NCBI RefSeq assembly: GCF_000184945.1
Contig: NZ_GL586311.1
Coordinates: 2,355,295 to 2,419,294 of the forward strand
Direction: 5' to 3'
DNA: 64,000 nucleotides
Source of the DNA: Segatella buccae ATCC 33574
GTDB taxonomy: Bacteria; Bacteroidota; Bacteroidia; Bacteroidales; Bacteroidaceae
The notes beneath the pieces were generated by a model. That model worked only from the letters and a program-made list of their open reading frames with translations, searched no databases and was not told the origin of the DNA. Below are positions 1 through 9,534 of the stretch, in pieces. The position numbers and the translations under genes are program-made. Numbering within the stretch: position 1 is the stretch's first letter; the number at the start of each line of letters is the position of its first letter.

Positions 1-736
1 GAAATATAGATTAATAAATGTAAAAATAGCAAAAAACACCTACGGTATACTAATTTTCCAAACCTTTACAGTGAATGTATAATTGATTTGTAAGTGATTT
101 CCCCAACATTTTTAGAGATTATTTCTCATTCAACACCCTGTTGATTCGTACGTAATCATTGGGGAATAAGCGGCTTAATTAACAATATATAACTAGCAGA
201 ATCTGGTTAAGCAACTGATAACCTGCAGTTTTATAGTGCTCAAAGCGAATGACATCAGAACCACTCAACCAATAGACGGAAATCTGCAGAAATGCCATTA
301 AAAGTTCATCTACAAAATTAGGTAAGACCCTTGAGACTCTGTTCTTGGAAATACTTTTATTGTACATAGCGATACAAAGAAAGACAAATTTTACCCGGAT
401 GGAGCATTACGGCAACCTTTATGAGCAGGCCTGCAGAATTTCAACCAGAGGCGTACAAGAGGTATCGACCGGCTAAAGCTCTTTCCCACCGGCATCTGAA
501 AACGGACGGCAAGTCGAGAAAGAAGCCCCCCATACATCGCACCTAATTCTGCTAATTGGATTGTTTTCTCTCTATTTCATTCATAGGATTTGCACATCAC
601 AAAATAATTCCGTAAATCAATGCATATAAAAAAGAGAAAGAAAAATATTGGCATGACAAATCAATTAACATCCTGCACCATAGAAGCAAGAAAAAATCCG
701 ATTCTGCCTGGCGAATACCACAAGGCGCATTTTTGG
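1..736. other. Non-coding stretch, no gene recognised
   Basis: Only short open frames with no recognisable protein features lie here. A 62-codon minus-strand frame at 179-367 has no family resemblance I can name. The stretch is AT-rich at the left edge and more GC-rich from about 410 to 530. I see no tRNA, clear terminator or repeat array in it. Confidence 0.5.
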
Positions 737-1015
737 AAAATATTTTCGCCATTGATTTGCATTTTGGCTTTTCATGTCGTATCTTTGCATCGGCAAAGGA
801 AGCACGCAGGTGTTTCCTTTTTTTGTTTCCGTCACTGCCAGCAGGTGGAAAAGGGCCAGAACGGGTTATTCATCGGGGCTGAATGAGCTTGCAAGTTGGG
901 CCGAATCAGCTTTCAAGTGTGCCCGTTTGACATGCTCATTCGGGCTCCGCAACATCAGAAAAGCAGGAAGTTTGACTTTTCGGGACGCACAAACAACAAC
1001 ACTATACTTTTGAGG
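737..1015 (+). repeat. Dispersed promoter-hairpin element, copy A
   Basis: The element opens with TTCGCCATTG at 745-754, then a promoter (TTTG 756-759, 20 nt, TATCTTTG 780-787). A hairpin follows at once: 795-805 pairs with 810-820 with one G-U pair, then a T run to 824. Next come two near-repeats, AGCTTGCAAGT at 887-897 and AGCTTTCAAGTGTG at 908-921. It ends with CTATACTTTTGA at 1003-1014. Copy C (28818-29095, minus) has the same parts with the same offsets: the AGCTT/GGCTT motif starts 128 nt after the first T of TATCTTTG, and TACTTTTG ends at nucleotide 233 in both. No protein is apparent. If the promoter works, the RNA would be only about 30-40 nt unless transcription reads through. Confidence 0.55.
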
Positions 1016-1111
1016 AAGAAAATTATGTAAGGCTATTTCGATTTCTTTCAAAAAGACTGTTAATTTTTCCAATCATCACCGACAGGACCGGAATATCCTC
1101 CCCATAGGACG

Positions 1112-1155
1112 AAAAAAGGGGAGGAACCGACTCTAAAAGCCGGCCCCTCCCCTTT
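1112..1155 (-). terminator. Intrinsic terminator of rho
   Basis: Bases 1115-1123 (aaaggggag) pair perfectly with 1147-1155 (ctccccttt), extended by a G-C pair. On the minus strand the stem is followed by six T residues (complement of 1112-1117). It lies about 45 nt past the rho stop codon. Confidence 0.85.
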
Positions 1156-1201
1156 CGCTATAATAATCTTCCGTGCCACAATGGCAACAACGGCCCAGCG
1201 C

Positions 1202-3169
1202 CTATGAATTCATTGACAGCAGAAACTCTTCGTTGTTGTGTGTACGCACCATACGGTCGTGAATACTGTTCATAGCCTCTATCGGATTCATATCACTGAT
1301 ATACTTACGCAAAATCCACATGCGGTCGAGCGTGGTCTTGTCTTGCAGCAAATCATCGCGACGCGTGCTTGAAGCCACAAGGTTGACGGCCGGGAAGATA
1401 CGCTTGTTGGAGAGCGAGCGATCGAGCTGCAACTCCATGTTGCCTGTGCCCTTGAACTCCTCAAAAATCACCTCATCCATCTTCGAACCGGTGTCAATGA
1501 GAGCCGTAGCAATGATGGTGAGCGACCCTCCGCCCTCGATGTTGCGGGCCGCACCAAAGAAGCGTTTGGGCTTTTGCAGGGCATTGGCATCGACACCGCC
1601 GGTGAGCACCTTCCCACTGGCAGGCGCAACCGTGTTGTAGGCACGAGCCAAACGGGTGATGGAATCAAGGAAAATGACAACATCGTGCCCGCATTCCACC
1701 ATGCGTTTCGCCTTCTCAAGCACAATGCCGGCAATCTTCACGTGGCGCTCGGCAGGCTCATCGAAAGTGGAAGCAATGACTTCCGCATTGACCGTGCGGG
1801 CCATATCGGTTACTTCCTCCGGACGCTCGTCGATGAGCAACATCATGAGATAGGCCTCGGGATGGTTGGCTGCAATGGCATTGGCAATATCCTTCATCAA
1901 AATGGTCTTACCCGTCTTGGGCTGGGCTACGATGAGCGCACGCTGGCCTTTACCGATGGGCGAGAATAAATCGACGATGCGGGTGGAGAGATTGGTGGTT
2001 TCACGGTCACCACAAAGGGTGAATTTCTCTTCGGGAAAGAGCGGAGTGAGATGCTCGAAAGGAATCCGATCACGCACCTCGGCAGGCACACGGCCGTTAA
2101 TTTTGTCAATGTCGGTGAGCGGGAAATACTTTTCCCCCTCGTGCGGCGGGCGCACATGGCACTGCACCACATCGCCCGTTTTCAAACCATAGCGACGAAT
2201 GAAGGTGTTGGCCACATAAATGTCATCGGGCGAAGAAAGATAGTTGTAGTCGCTGGAGCGCAGAAAACCATATCCGTCGGGCATCACCTCAAGCACACCG
2301 TTGCCGGTAATGATATTGGAGAAATCGTATTGGGGGCCTCTCTCTTCCACAGCGGGACGATAGGCGGGAACCTGCGGTGCGGCCATCATCATGGGCCGGT
2401 CGAACATGTCGTAAGTCTGCACGGCACTCTGGTCTTCGATAGGCAGGTCGACGATGGGGATAAAATCGGTCCCATCATTGGGATCACCTTCCCACACACC
2501 GGAGGCTGCGGAATCAGACTTTTCCTCGGCCACCTCATTATGGGCGTTGATTTTTTCCTGGAGTTTGGCCAACAAGTCATTGTCGGGTTGGGCCTCAGTC
2601 TGACTACCTGTGGCAAACTCCGCCTCGGGAATGAAATCCGCTGCTGACTTGTCGGCCTTTTCATCTTCCGCAGCCACAGCCTTTACATCCGCAGCCGGAG
2701 TTTCCAGATGTTGTTCTTCCACGGCAGTTTCTTTTTCTTTGGCAGCAGCTTCGGCAGCAGCAATGGCAGCAAGTTCGGCCTTGCTTTTGCGCCCGCGGTG
2801 TTTCGGAAAAACAACAGGAGCTTCAGCCTTCGCCTCTTCCGGCTGTTCCTTGGAAAGGGCAGGTTCGTCTTTAAAGAGAGGTTGTTCTTTCACCCCGGGG
2901 CCTGTAACCTGATTTTTCATGACATCGAAATTCTCACCATCGGTGCCTTTCACAGAATAGACGCGATCTTCGCGCTTGGCAATGCGTGTACGCTTACGGC
3001 GGAGACCTGTCAAAGGATGGCTGCTACCCTCCTCTTCGGCTTGTTTGTCAAGAATGGAATAGGCTAACTTTTCTTTGTCGTCACCGGCATTGAATACTGC
3101 ATCAAGATCTTTGGCGATATGCTCCAATTCGGAGATATCCTTCGATAATAATTCGTCTTTACTATACAT
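1202..3169 (-). CDS. rho: Transcription termination factor Rho
   Basis: This is the hexameric RNA-dependent ATPase that ends transcription. I place the start at 3169 ([11 protein letters not shown]), giving 655 aa; an upstream in-frame ATG at 3229 would add 20 residues unlike Rho. The N-terminal Rho_N region is at about residues 1-40. Residues 45-280 are a long acidic, Ala/Glu/Lys-rich insertion typical of Bacteroidota Rho. The cold-shock RNA-binding fold follows (DGYGFLRS near 295), then the ATPase core with Walker A AQPKTGKT near 418 and Walker B VVIFLDS near 500. It is transcribed divergently from the ABC-F gene, with its own promoter at 3254-3285 and a leader of about 80 nt, where Rho autoregulation could act. 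Confidence 0.97.
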   Translation of the reverse strand: MYSKDELLSKDISELEHIAKDLDAVFNAGDDKEKLAYSILDKQAEEEGSSHPLTGLRRKRTRIAKREDRVYSVKGTDGENFDVMKNQVTGPGVKEQPLFKDEPALSKEQPEEAKAEAPVVFPKHRGRKSKAELAAIAAAEAAAKEKETAVEEQHLETPAADVKAVAAEDEKADKSAADFIPEAEFATGSQTEAQPDNDLLAKLQEKINAHNEVAEEKSDSAASGVWEGDPNDGTDFIPIVDLPIEDQSAVQTYDMFDRPMMMAAPQVPAYRPAVEERGPQYDFSNIITGNGVLEVMPDGYGFLRSSDYNYLSSPDDIYVANTFIRRYGLKTGDVVQCHVRPPHEGEKYFPLTDIDKINGRVPAEVRDRIPFEHLTPLFPEEKFTLCGDRETTNLSTRIVDLFSPIGKGQRALIVAQPKTGKTILMKDIANAIAANHPEAYLMMLLIDERPEEVTDMARTVNAEVIASTFDEPAERHVKIAGIVLEKAKRMVECGHDVVIFLDSITRLARAYNTVAPASGKVLTGGVDANALQKPKRFFGAARNIEGGGSLTIIATALIDTGSKMDEVIFEEFKGTGNMELQLDRSLSNKRIFPAVNLVASSTRRDDLLQDKTTLDRMWILRKYISDMNPIEAMNSIHDRMVRTHNNEEFLLSMNS

Positions 3170-3253
3170 ATATAAGTTATATGGTATAAAAAATCTAATG
3201 TGAAAAGAATGTTTCGCGAACGGAAACACCGTATAGTTGTATTAAAACGTGTG

Positions 3254-3285
3254 CAAATGTAGGGATTTTATTCGGTACTACCAAA
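3254..3285 (-). promoter_or_regulatory. Promoter of rho
   Basis: On the minus strand TTTG (3285-3282) is followed after 20 nt by TACATTTG (3261-3254), a full match to the Bacteroidota primary-sigma consensus. Transcription would start near 3249. Confidence 0.7.
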
Positions 3286-3294
3286 TTTTTTCCG

Positions 3295-3302
3295 TATTTT
3301 TG
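3295..3302 (+). promoter_or_regulatory. -7 box of the ABC-F gene
   Basis: TATTTTTG matches TAnnTTTG. No TTTG is seen at the -33 position. The predicted start near 3307 leaves a leader of about 14 nt before ATG 3321. Confidence 0.6.
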
Positions 3303-3320
3303 CAAACAAAAAAGAAATAT

Positions 3321-5150
3321 ATGGCCAACCAGATACCCTACCTTGATGTACAAAATCTAACGAAGAGTTTCGGAGCCGACGTGCTGTTCCGCGACATTTC
3401 GTTCTCAATAGCCGAAGGACAGAAAGTGGGGCTCATCGCACGCAACGGCACAGGCAAATCAACGTTGCTCTCCATACTCACCGACCGAGAGGGCTACGAC
3501 AGTGGCAGCATCGTCTACCGGCGCGACTTGCGGGTGGGTTACCTGGAACAGACACCGGCCTTTGACCCAGAAGAAAGTGTGCTCGACGCCTGCTTCAATC
3601 ATCAAGGCGAACCGGAAAGACTACTCCGTGCCAAACAGATATTGACCCAACTTCACATCAATGACATGGAGCAACCGATGGGACAGTTGAGTGGCGGGCA
3701 ACAGAAACGAGTGGCCCTAGCCAATGTACTTATCACCGAACCGGACTTTCTCATCCTCGACGAGCCTACCAACCACCTCGATCTGGACATGATAGAATGG
3801 CTGGAGAGCTATCTGGCACGGGGAAACAAGACGCTGCTCATGGTGACCCACGACCGCTTTTTCCTCGACAGGGTGTGCAATCTCATCCTGGAACTCGACA
3901 ACCAAACGATTTATACCTATCGGGGCAACTATGCCTACTATCTAGAGAAACGGCAGGAGCGAATCGACAATCTGCGGGCAGAGATACAACATGCCAACAA
4001 TCTCTATCGCACAGAGTTGGAGTGGATGCGCCGTATGCCGCAGGCACGCGGGCACAAGGCACGCTATCGCGAAGAGGCTTTCTATGACTTGGAGCGCGTG
4101 GCCAAACAACGCATCGAAGAACGGCAGCTCCGACTGAAGGCGAGCAACGTGTATATCGGTTCGAAGATTTTCGAATGCCAATACGTATCGAAAACGTTCG
4201 ATGACGAGGCTTTGGGATCGAAAGTCATCCTGCGTGACTTCTACTACAACTTCGCACGCTTTGAGAAAATGGGAATTGTGGGAAACAATGGGACAGGGAA
4301 GTCTACCTTCATCAAAATGCTCTTGGGGGCTGTCACGCCCGATAGCGGACGGTTTGACATTGGAGACACCGTAAAGTTCGGTTACTTTTCGCAAGAGGGA
4401 CTAAAGTTTCGGGACGACCAACGGGTGATAGACATAATTACAGACATTGCCGACTATATCGATCTGGGGAGAGGCCGCCACATGACAGCGCGACAATTTC
4501 TACAATACTTCATGTTCAACCAGCAACAGCAACAAAACTATGTCTACAAACTGTCGGGAGGGGAACGTCGCAAACTATATCTCTGTACGGTGTTGATGCG
4601 CAATCCCAACTTCCTCGTGCTGGACGAGCCGACCAATGACCTCGACATTCAGACACTTCAGGTGCTGGAAGAATACCTGCAAGACTTCCCCGGTTGTGTG
4701 ATTGTCGTCAGTCATGACCGTTATTTCATGGATAAGGTGGTGGATCACTTGTTGGTTTTCAAAGGCGAAGGGGAAATAAAAGACTTCCCCGGCAACTACA
4801 CACAATACCGGGAATGGCTTGCGATGCAATCGCGGGAGGAAGCACAAAACAAAGATGTGTCACGTTCACATAATGGCAACCCCAAAAACAATGGAGAGAC
4901 CTCAAGAAAACGTGAGAACAACGGCAACGGTCGGCGCCGCATGACTTACAAGGAGAAATATGAGTTTGAACAGCTTGAAAAAGCCATAGCCTCACTTGAA
5001 ACAGAGCAACGACGACTGGAAGAAGAACTGTGTAGCGGAACTCTCTCCGTTGAGGACTTAACAGAAAAAAGTAAACGCCTACCACTGCTCAAGGACGAAC
5101 TTGACGAAAAGAGTATGCGCTGGTTGGAATTGAGTGAAATAGAGGGATAA
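3321..5150 (+). CDS. ABC-F family ATPase (Uup-like)
   Basis: This is a soluble tandem ABC ATPase of the ribosome-associated ABC-F class. I place the start at ATG 3321 (MANQIPYLD), giving 609 aa; the upstream in-frame ATG at 3249 lies before the promoter box. The first nucleotide-binding domain has Walker A ARNGTGKST near residue 40 and signature LSGGQQKRV near 124. The second has GNNGTGKST near 325 and LSGGERRKL near 412. There are no membrane segments. Residues 530-609 form a charged coiled coil, the C-terminal extension that distinguishes Uup-like members from EttA-type ones. The exact role (ribosome rescue, translation tuning or DNA-related) cannot be read from sequence. Confidence 0.9.
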   Translation: MANQIPYLDVQNLTKSFGADVLFRDISFSIAEGQKVGLIARNGTGKSTLLSILTDREGYDSGSIVYRRDLRVGYLEQTPAFDPEESVLDACFNHQGEPERLLRAKQILTQLHINDMEQPMGQLSGGQQKRVALANVLITEPDFLILDEPTNHLDLDMIEWLESYLARGNKTLLMVTHDRFFLDRVCNLILELDNQTIYTYRGNYAYYLEKRQERIDNLRAEIQHANNLYRTELEWMRRMPQARGHKARYREEAFYDLERVAKQRIEERQLRLKASNVYIGSKIFECQYVSKTFDDEALGSKVILRDFYYNFARFEKMGIVGNNGTGKSTFIKMLLGAVTPDSGRFDIGDTVKFGYFSQEGLKFRDDQRVIDIITDIADYIDLGRGRHMTARQFLQYFMFNQQQQQNYVYKLSGGERRKLYLCTVLMRNPNFLVLDEPTNDLDIQTLQVLEEYLQDFPGCVIVVSHDRYFMDKVVDHLLVFKGEGEIKDFPGNYTQYREWLAMQSREEAQNKDVSRSHNGNPKNNGETSRKRENNGNGRRRMTYKEKYEFEQLEKAIASLETEQRRLEEELCSGTLSVEDLTEKSKRLPLLKDELDEKSMRWLELSEIEG

Positions 5151-5213
5151 GAAAAATATCAATATAAATATGTATCAGGGGGGATTGTTTTCCTCCGGTT
5201 TATTCACATCATT

Positions 5214-5822
5214 ATGGAAATCAAGAAGTCTGAATTTATAATATCGGCACCACGCGTCAGTATGTGCCCCAAAGACGACAGGCTCGAATATGCTTTTATC
5301 GGCCGTTCAAACGTGGGCAAATCGAGTCTGATCAACATGCTTTGCAACCATAAGGGACTAGCCAAAACCTCAGCTACACCGGGCAAAACCTTGCTCATCA
5401 ACCATTTTATCATCAACAATGAATGGTATCTTGTAGATCTGCCGGGCTACGGATTTGCCAAACGGAGCAAAACCGTGTTGAAGCAACTGGAACAAATGAT
5501 TGCGGGATATATTCTGCAACGCAAACAGCTTGCCAATGTATTTGTACTGATCGATATACGGCTCGACCCGCAGAAAATAGACCGTGAGTTTATCGATTGG
5601 CTTGGCGAAAGCAATGTTCCGTTTGCTATCGTCTTTACAAAAGCCGACAAATTAGGCCCTGTGAAAGCAAAGGCAAACGCAGCCCGTTGGATGACATCGC
5701 TCCAAGACAGGTGGGAAGAACTGCCACCCTATTTCATCACTTCGGCTGAGAAACGCACCGGGCGCGAAGAACTGCTTGACTACATAGATGAAATCAACAA
5801 GGTAATGGAGCAAAACAAGTAA
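5214..5822 (+). CDS. engB: Ribosome biogenesis GTPase EngB/YsxC
   Basis: A 202-residue TrmE-Era-EngA-EngB family GTPase involved in assembly of the large ribosomal subunit. Visible motifs are G1 [10 protein letters not shown] (near residue 35), the G2 region with SATPGKT, G3 DLPGYGFAK (near 79) and G4 TKADK (near 140). Length and motif order fit the family. It starts 63 nt after the ABC-F stop and is followed 24 nt later by the oxidoreductase, so it is probably in a run of co-transcribed genes. Confidence 0.95.
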   Translation: MEIKKSEFIISAPRVSMCPKDDRLEYAFIGRSNVGKSSLINMLCNHKGLAKTSATPGKTLLINHFIINNEWYLVDLPGYGFAKRSKTVLKQLEQMIAGYILQRKQLANVFVLIDIRLDPQKIDREFIDWLGESNVPFAIVFTKADKLGPVKAKANAARWMTSLQDRWEELPPYFITSAEKRTGREELLDYIDEINKVMEQNK

Positions 5823-5846
5823 GGCTATGATACTAAAAAGGAAATA

Positions 5847-6830
5847 ATGAAAGAAATCAGTTGGGGCTTCATCGGATGCGGTGAAGTGACAGAAAAGAAA
5901 TCAGGACCGGCATTCAATGAAGTGCCGGGTTCACACATAGAGGCGGTGATGAGCCGCAGTGAACGGCGGGCACGTTCGTATGCAGAGCGTCACCATGTGA
6001 GGAAATGGTACACAGACGCTCAGAAGCTTATCGACGACCCGACTGTGAACGCCATCTATATCGCCACCCCTCCTTCAAGCCATGCCACCTTTGCCATCAT
6101 GGCTATGAGAGCCGGCAAACCGGTATATGTGGAGAAGCCGTTGGCGGCAAGCTACATGGACTGTGTACGTATCAACCGCATCAGTGAAGAAACGGGCATA
6201 CCCTGTTTCGTGGCCTACTATCGCCGGTATCTTCCCTATTTTCAACGGGTGAAGAAAATACTGCAAAATGGAACCATCGGAGAAGTGATAAACGTTCAAG
6301 TGAGATTTTCTGTTCCTCCGCGTGACATTGATTTGCAAAAAGGTGACGCCCAACCCTGGAGACTGCGCCCCGACATTTCGGGTGGCGGGTACTTTTATGA
6401 TCTGGCCCCCCATCAGATAGACTTGTTGCAAGACTATTTCGGCATCATTACGCGTGCCCACGGCTATCCTGCCAACCGAGCCCGTCTCTATCAGGCTGAA
6501 GACACCATATCGGCTTGCTTTTTCTTCGAGAGCGGTATTACGGGCAGTGGCAGCTGGTGCTTCGTAGGTCATAGAAGTGCAGAGGAAGACCGCATCGAAA
6601 TTATTGGTACTAAAGGCACTCTGTCTTTTTCGGTGTTCAACTACGACCCAATACAACTGGTCACCAGTGAGGGCAAAACAAGTATCAATGTTCCCAATCC
6701 CTCCTACGTTCAGTTGCCTATCATCAGAGCTGTCATAGAAGACTTGCAAGGGTATGGACATTGTGACTGCACCAGCATCTCTGCCACTCCTACCAACTGG
6801 GTGCTTGACCGCATATTGTGGAAAAACTAA
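5847..6830 (+). CDS. Gfo/Idh/MocA family oxidoreductase
   Basis: A 327-residue NAD(P)-dependent oxidoreductase. The N-terminal Rossmann fold has the glycine motif GFIGCGEV (residues 7-14) and the conserved EKP (near 97) that precedes the substrate domain. The C-terminal half carries the GGGYFYDLAPHQID segment, with the histidine usually active in this superfamily. Substrate is unknown; the family acts on sugars, inositols and biliverdin-like compounds. The next ORF begins inside its last codons, but the more likely start there is 6875. Confidence 0.88.
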   Translation: MKEISWGFIGCGEVTEKKSGPAFNEVPGSHIEAVMSRSERRARSYAERHHVRKWYTDAQKLIDDPTVNAIYIATPPSSHATFAIMAMRAGKPVYVEKPLAASYMDCVRINRISEETGIPCFVAYYRRYLPYFQRVKKILQNGTIGEVINVQVRFSVPPRDIDLQKGDAQPWRLRPDISGGGYFYDLAPHQIDLLQDYFGIITRAHGYPANRARLYQAEDTISACFFFESGITGSGSWCFVGHRSAEEDRIEIIGTKGTLSFSVFNYDPIQLVTSEGKTSINVPNPSYVQLPIIRAVIEDLQGYGHCDCTSISATPTNWVLDRILWKN

Positions 6831-6874
6831 GAATGATTCTGTCAAGAAGACAAGACACGAGATTAAATAAAAGG

Positions 6875-8047
6875 ATGAAACATGTCGGGTGCTTCATAGT
6901 AACAATGTTCTTTGTCTTTTCCATTGTCCCTTGTCGGGCTGCAGAAGAAGGAACGGTGCTGGAAGGATATCCTCTAAAGCCTGTGACTCAACCGTCGGTT
7001 ATTGACGCAGACTCAACCGTAAAACCACGGAAAAGGGATCTCTTCCACCGCATAGGTGATGTCTTCACAGGGTTTTTTAAAGAATTCAACAATCCCGACA
7101 CTGCCTATATCGAACCTCAGCGATATAATTTTACGGCCCTGATTCAGAACACTAACACTTACGAAGTGTATAGACTGACATCCAAACAGGGTCAAAGCAT
7201 TACATTTGCTCCCGAGATGTCCTATCGCATCGGGCCATATATAGGTTGGCGGTGGGTCTTTCTGGGCTACACGATTGATGTCAATCACCTTAATGCAAGT
7301 TCACGCCATTCGTCAAAGAGAGAGTATGACTTGAGTTTGTATAGCAGTTTGCTCGGATTAGATTTCTTTTGGCGGGAAACGGGTAACGATTATAAAATCA
7401 GGCGAATGTATTTAGGAGAAGATATTGATACTTCACCGCTCAAGAATATGTCCTTTGACGGATTTAAAGCAAGCATCAAGGGTTTCAACCTTTATTATAT
7501 CTTCAACCACAAAAAATTCTCTTATCCCGCAGCTTATAGCCAGTCGACAGTGCAACGTCGCTCAGCAGGCTCCGCACTTATGGGCATCGGATATACGCGC
7601 CATTCACTCAATATCGACTGGGACAAACTTGACAAACTGCTGGATGACAAGCTCAGTAACCAGACCGACGAGGTGGAAATAGACAACGGACTGCTCTTCG
7701 GCAAAGTGACCTATACGGATATTTCGGTGTCGGGAGGCTATTCCTACAACTGGGTGTTTGCACGAAATTGGCTGTTCAATGCAAGTCTTTCAGCTGCAAT
7801 AGGTTACAAAGTGTCAAAAGGAGATATGGAAAAAGATAAGAACGGGACTCACCGAGGCTTCAATATTCACAATTTCAACATGGATGGTATCGGCCGATTC
7901 GGACTCGTGTGGAACAATACACATTGGTATGCCGGAGCCAGTGCTATACTTCATTCCTATAATTACAGCAAAGATCAATTCTCTACCAATAACTTCTTTG
8001 GTTCGCTCAACTTCTACGTAGGTGTAAACTTTGGCCGGAAGAAATAG
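6875..8047 (+). CDS. DUF4421 family secreted protein
   Basis: An exported protein of 390 aa when started at ATG 6875 (MKHVGCFIV), which gives a clean signal peptide and follows an AAAGG stretch; in-frame ATGs at 6818 and 6833 are less likely. The mature part has alternating aromatic/hydrophobic strands typical of a beta-barrel or beta-rich outer membrane protein (for example YRIGPYIGWRWVFLGYTID), ending in VNFGRKK. This pattern matches the Bacteroidota DUF4421 family, whose function is unknown. It lies between the oxidoreductase and the DUF1460 gene, all on the plus strand. Confidence 0.75.
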   Translation: MKHVGCFIVTMFFVFSIVPCRAAEEGTVLEGYPLKPVTQPSVIDADSTVKPRKRDLFHRIGDVFTGFFKEFNNPDTAYIEPQRYNFTALIQNTNTYEVYRLTSKQGQSITFAPEMSYRIGPYIGWRWVFLGYTIDVNHLNASSRHSSKREYDLSLYSSLLGLDFFWRETGNDYKIRRMYLGEDIDTSPLKNMSFDGFKASIKGFNLYYIFNHKKFSYPAAYSQSTVQRRSAGSALMGIGYTRHSLNIDWDKLDKLLDDKLSNQTDEVEIDNGLLFGKVTYTDISVSGGYSYNWVFARNWLFNASLSAAIGYKVSKGDMEKDKNGTHRGFNIHNFNMDGIGRFGLVWNNTHWYAGASAILHSYNYSKDQFSTNNFFGSLNFYVGVNFGRKK

Positions 8048-8105
8048 CTCCAGCTTTTTGGTTTCACCTATCGCACAATGATAACACATATCCCAATATA
8101 CTTGA

Positions 8106-9062
8106 ATGATGAAAATCCTCCTTACATTTTTTTTATCTATTTCGCTATTGAATATATGCCGTTCAAATGGCATGAACGGCATTCACTCATATACAAAGGC
8201 ACAAACTAAAACTGTTTTCAACGGGCAGGCCTCCATTCCGAAAAGTACTACTCCCCTCTTACACTCACACGACATCAGCTATCGCCCGACCGACAGCATA
8301 CGCGTGGAGAAGATGCTTGCCGCAGCACGCCGTTTCAGCCGGCCACCGGTTTCATGGCTGCTCCATTTCGGATATCAATTTATTGGTACTCCATACGTGG
8401 GAGGCACATTGGATAGAGCAGAAAAAGAACGCCTCGTTGTAAACTTACGAGAACTGGACTGCACCACATTTGTAGAGCAAGCACTGGCCTTGGCCCGCTG
8501 TGCACAGCGGGGAGACACGTCGTTTCATTCCTTCTGCGACCAATTATGTTACATTAGATATATAGGTGGAAAGGTAGAATACACCAAACGGCAACACTAC
8601 TTTACGACTTGGATTAACGACAACCAAAAAGAACAAATTGTCGAGGACATACAATCCCCCACCCCTCCTTTCACTGCCATACAGACCATTCGGGTAGATT
8701 ACATGACGACACATACCTCATCGTATAAGATGCTCTATGCGCACCCGGAATGGCTCGCAGGCATCCGCAACCTCGAACAAGATATTAACGGACAGCGGTA
8801 TCGATACATCCCCAAAGCACTACTTGCCAATCAAAAATTGATTCGGACAGCAATCAGGGACGGTGACATCATCGTTATACTAACCAACAAGCGGGGACTT
8901 GACACATCGCACATCGGCTTGGCCGTTTGGAGAAATGGTAATCTCCACATGCTCAATGCTTCCAGCATTCACAAAAAAGTGATAGATGAGCCTATGACAT
9001 TATACCAATACATGCAACGCCATCCCTCCCAAATTGGGATTCGGATATGTAGAATGAATTAA
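8106..9062 (+). CDS. DUF1460 family cell-wall amidase-like protein
   Basis: A 318-residue exported protein with a short N-terminal signal. It carries the DUF1460 features: the catalytic-cysteine motif LDCTTFVEQ near residue 120 and the histidine motif TSHIGLAVW near 277, a papain/NlpC-P60-like Cys-His arrangement. Characterised relatives resemble N-acetylmuramoyl-L-alanine amidases or peptidoglycan endopeptidases, so a role in periplasmic cell-wall turnover is likely but inferred. The ORF ends 90 nt before the tRNA promoter. Confidence 0.8.
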   Translation: MMKILLTFFLSISLLNICRSNGMNGIHSYTKAQTKTVFNGQASIPKSTTPLLHSHDISYRPTDSIRVEKMLAAARRFSRPPVSWLLHFGYQFIGTPYVGGTLDRAEKERLVVNLRELDCTTFVEQALALARCAQRGDTSFHSFCDQLCYIRYIGGKVEYTKRQHYFTTWINDNQKEQIVEDIQSPTPPFTAIQTIRVDYMTTHTSSYKMLYAHPEWLAGIRNLEQDINGQRYRYIPKALLANQKLIRTAIRDGDIIVILTNKRGLDTSHIGLAVWRNGNLHMLNASSIHKKVIDEPMTLYQYMQRHPSQIGIRICRMN

Positions 9063-9152
9063 GTTCCACTTCGAGGTGAAAGCCTTTCCATCAAAGACAC
9101 ACTTCATTTCCCCCCGTTTTTTAACAAAAAGAACAAAATATCGGTGCAAAAA

Positions 9153-9184
9153 TTTGGCAGAACAAAATAAAACTACTACCTTTG
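9153..9184 (+). promoter_or_regulatory. Promoter of the tRNA operon
   Basis: TTTG at 9153-9156 and TACCTTTG at 9177-9184 are separated by 20 nt, a full consensus match. Transcription would begin about 40 nt before tRNA-Ser. Confidence 0.75.
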
Positions 9185-9230
9185 CACCGCATTTGAGAAA
9201 TAATGCTTGGCAATCGGATTGCAACCCCAT

Positions 9231-9320
9231 GGAAGGATGGGTGAGTGGCTGAAACCAGCAGTTTGCTAAACTGCCGTGCGGGTTACCGTACCGGGGGTTC
9301 GAATCCCCCTCCTTCCGCCA
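9231..9320 (+). tRNA. tRNA-Ser(GCT)
   Basis: Acceptor arms 9231-9237 (ggaagga) and 9310-9316 (tccttcc) pair fully; G9317 is the discriminator and CCA is encoded at 9318-9320. The anticodon stem gcagt/actgc encloses loop ttgctaa with anticodon GCT, and a long variable arm marks a serine tRNA. The T-loop gttcgaat is present. Confidence 0.97.
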
Positions 9321-9353
9321 GGCAGAGAACTTTTCTACAGATGCAACAACCAT

Positions 9354-9425
9354 GGTCGATTCATCTAATGGTTAGGATACAAGATTCTCAATCTTGGCAT
9401 AGGGGTTCGATTCCCCTATCGACTA
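9354..9425 (+). tRNA. tRNA-Glu(CTC)
   Basis: The acceptor stem 9354-9360 pairs with 9418-9424, including one G-U pair. The anticodon stem caaga/tcttg encloses ttctcaa, giving anticodon CTC. The D-arm tctaatggttagga is typical of tRNA-Glu. CCA is not encoded, unlike the neighbouring tRNA-Ser. Confidence 0.93.
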
Positions 9426-9433
9426 CAAAGAAA

Positions 9434-9470
9434 GCCCTATAAGTCGTTGATTTATAGGGCGTTTTGTTTT
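9434..9470 (+). terminator. Terminator of the tRNA operon
   Basis: 9434-9442 (gccctataa) pairs with 9452-9460 (ttatagggc), followed by gttttgtttt. Confidence 0.85.
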
Positions 9471-9481
9471 CACAGGGTGCA

Positions 9482-9533
9482 AATTGCGGCTCAGTAGAAA
9501 AAAGATGGGGAAATTTTCTACTGAGCCGCAATT
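9482..9533. repeat. Perfect 20-bp inverted repeat
   Basis: 9482-9501 is the exact reverse complement of 9514-9533, with a 12-nt spacer. There is no T run, and the arms carry CGGCTCAGTAG, which does not resemble the terminators nearby. It sits exactly where the decayed VOC gene should end, so it may be a relic or target of an insertion. Confidence 0.8.
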
Positions 9534-9534
9534 C

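Noticed and set aside
179..367. 62-codon minus-strand frame as a gene
   Set aside because: No family, signal peptide or promoter; composition looks random.
737..1015. Element A as an insertion sequence or MITE
   Set aside because: There are no terminal inverted repeats or flanking target duplications that I can see, and copies A and C share spacing more than sequence, unlike a recent transposition.
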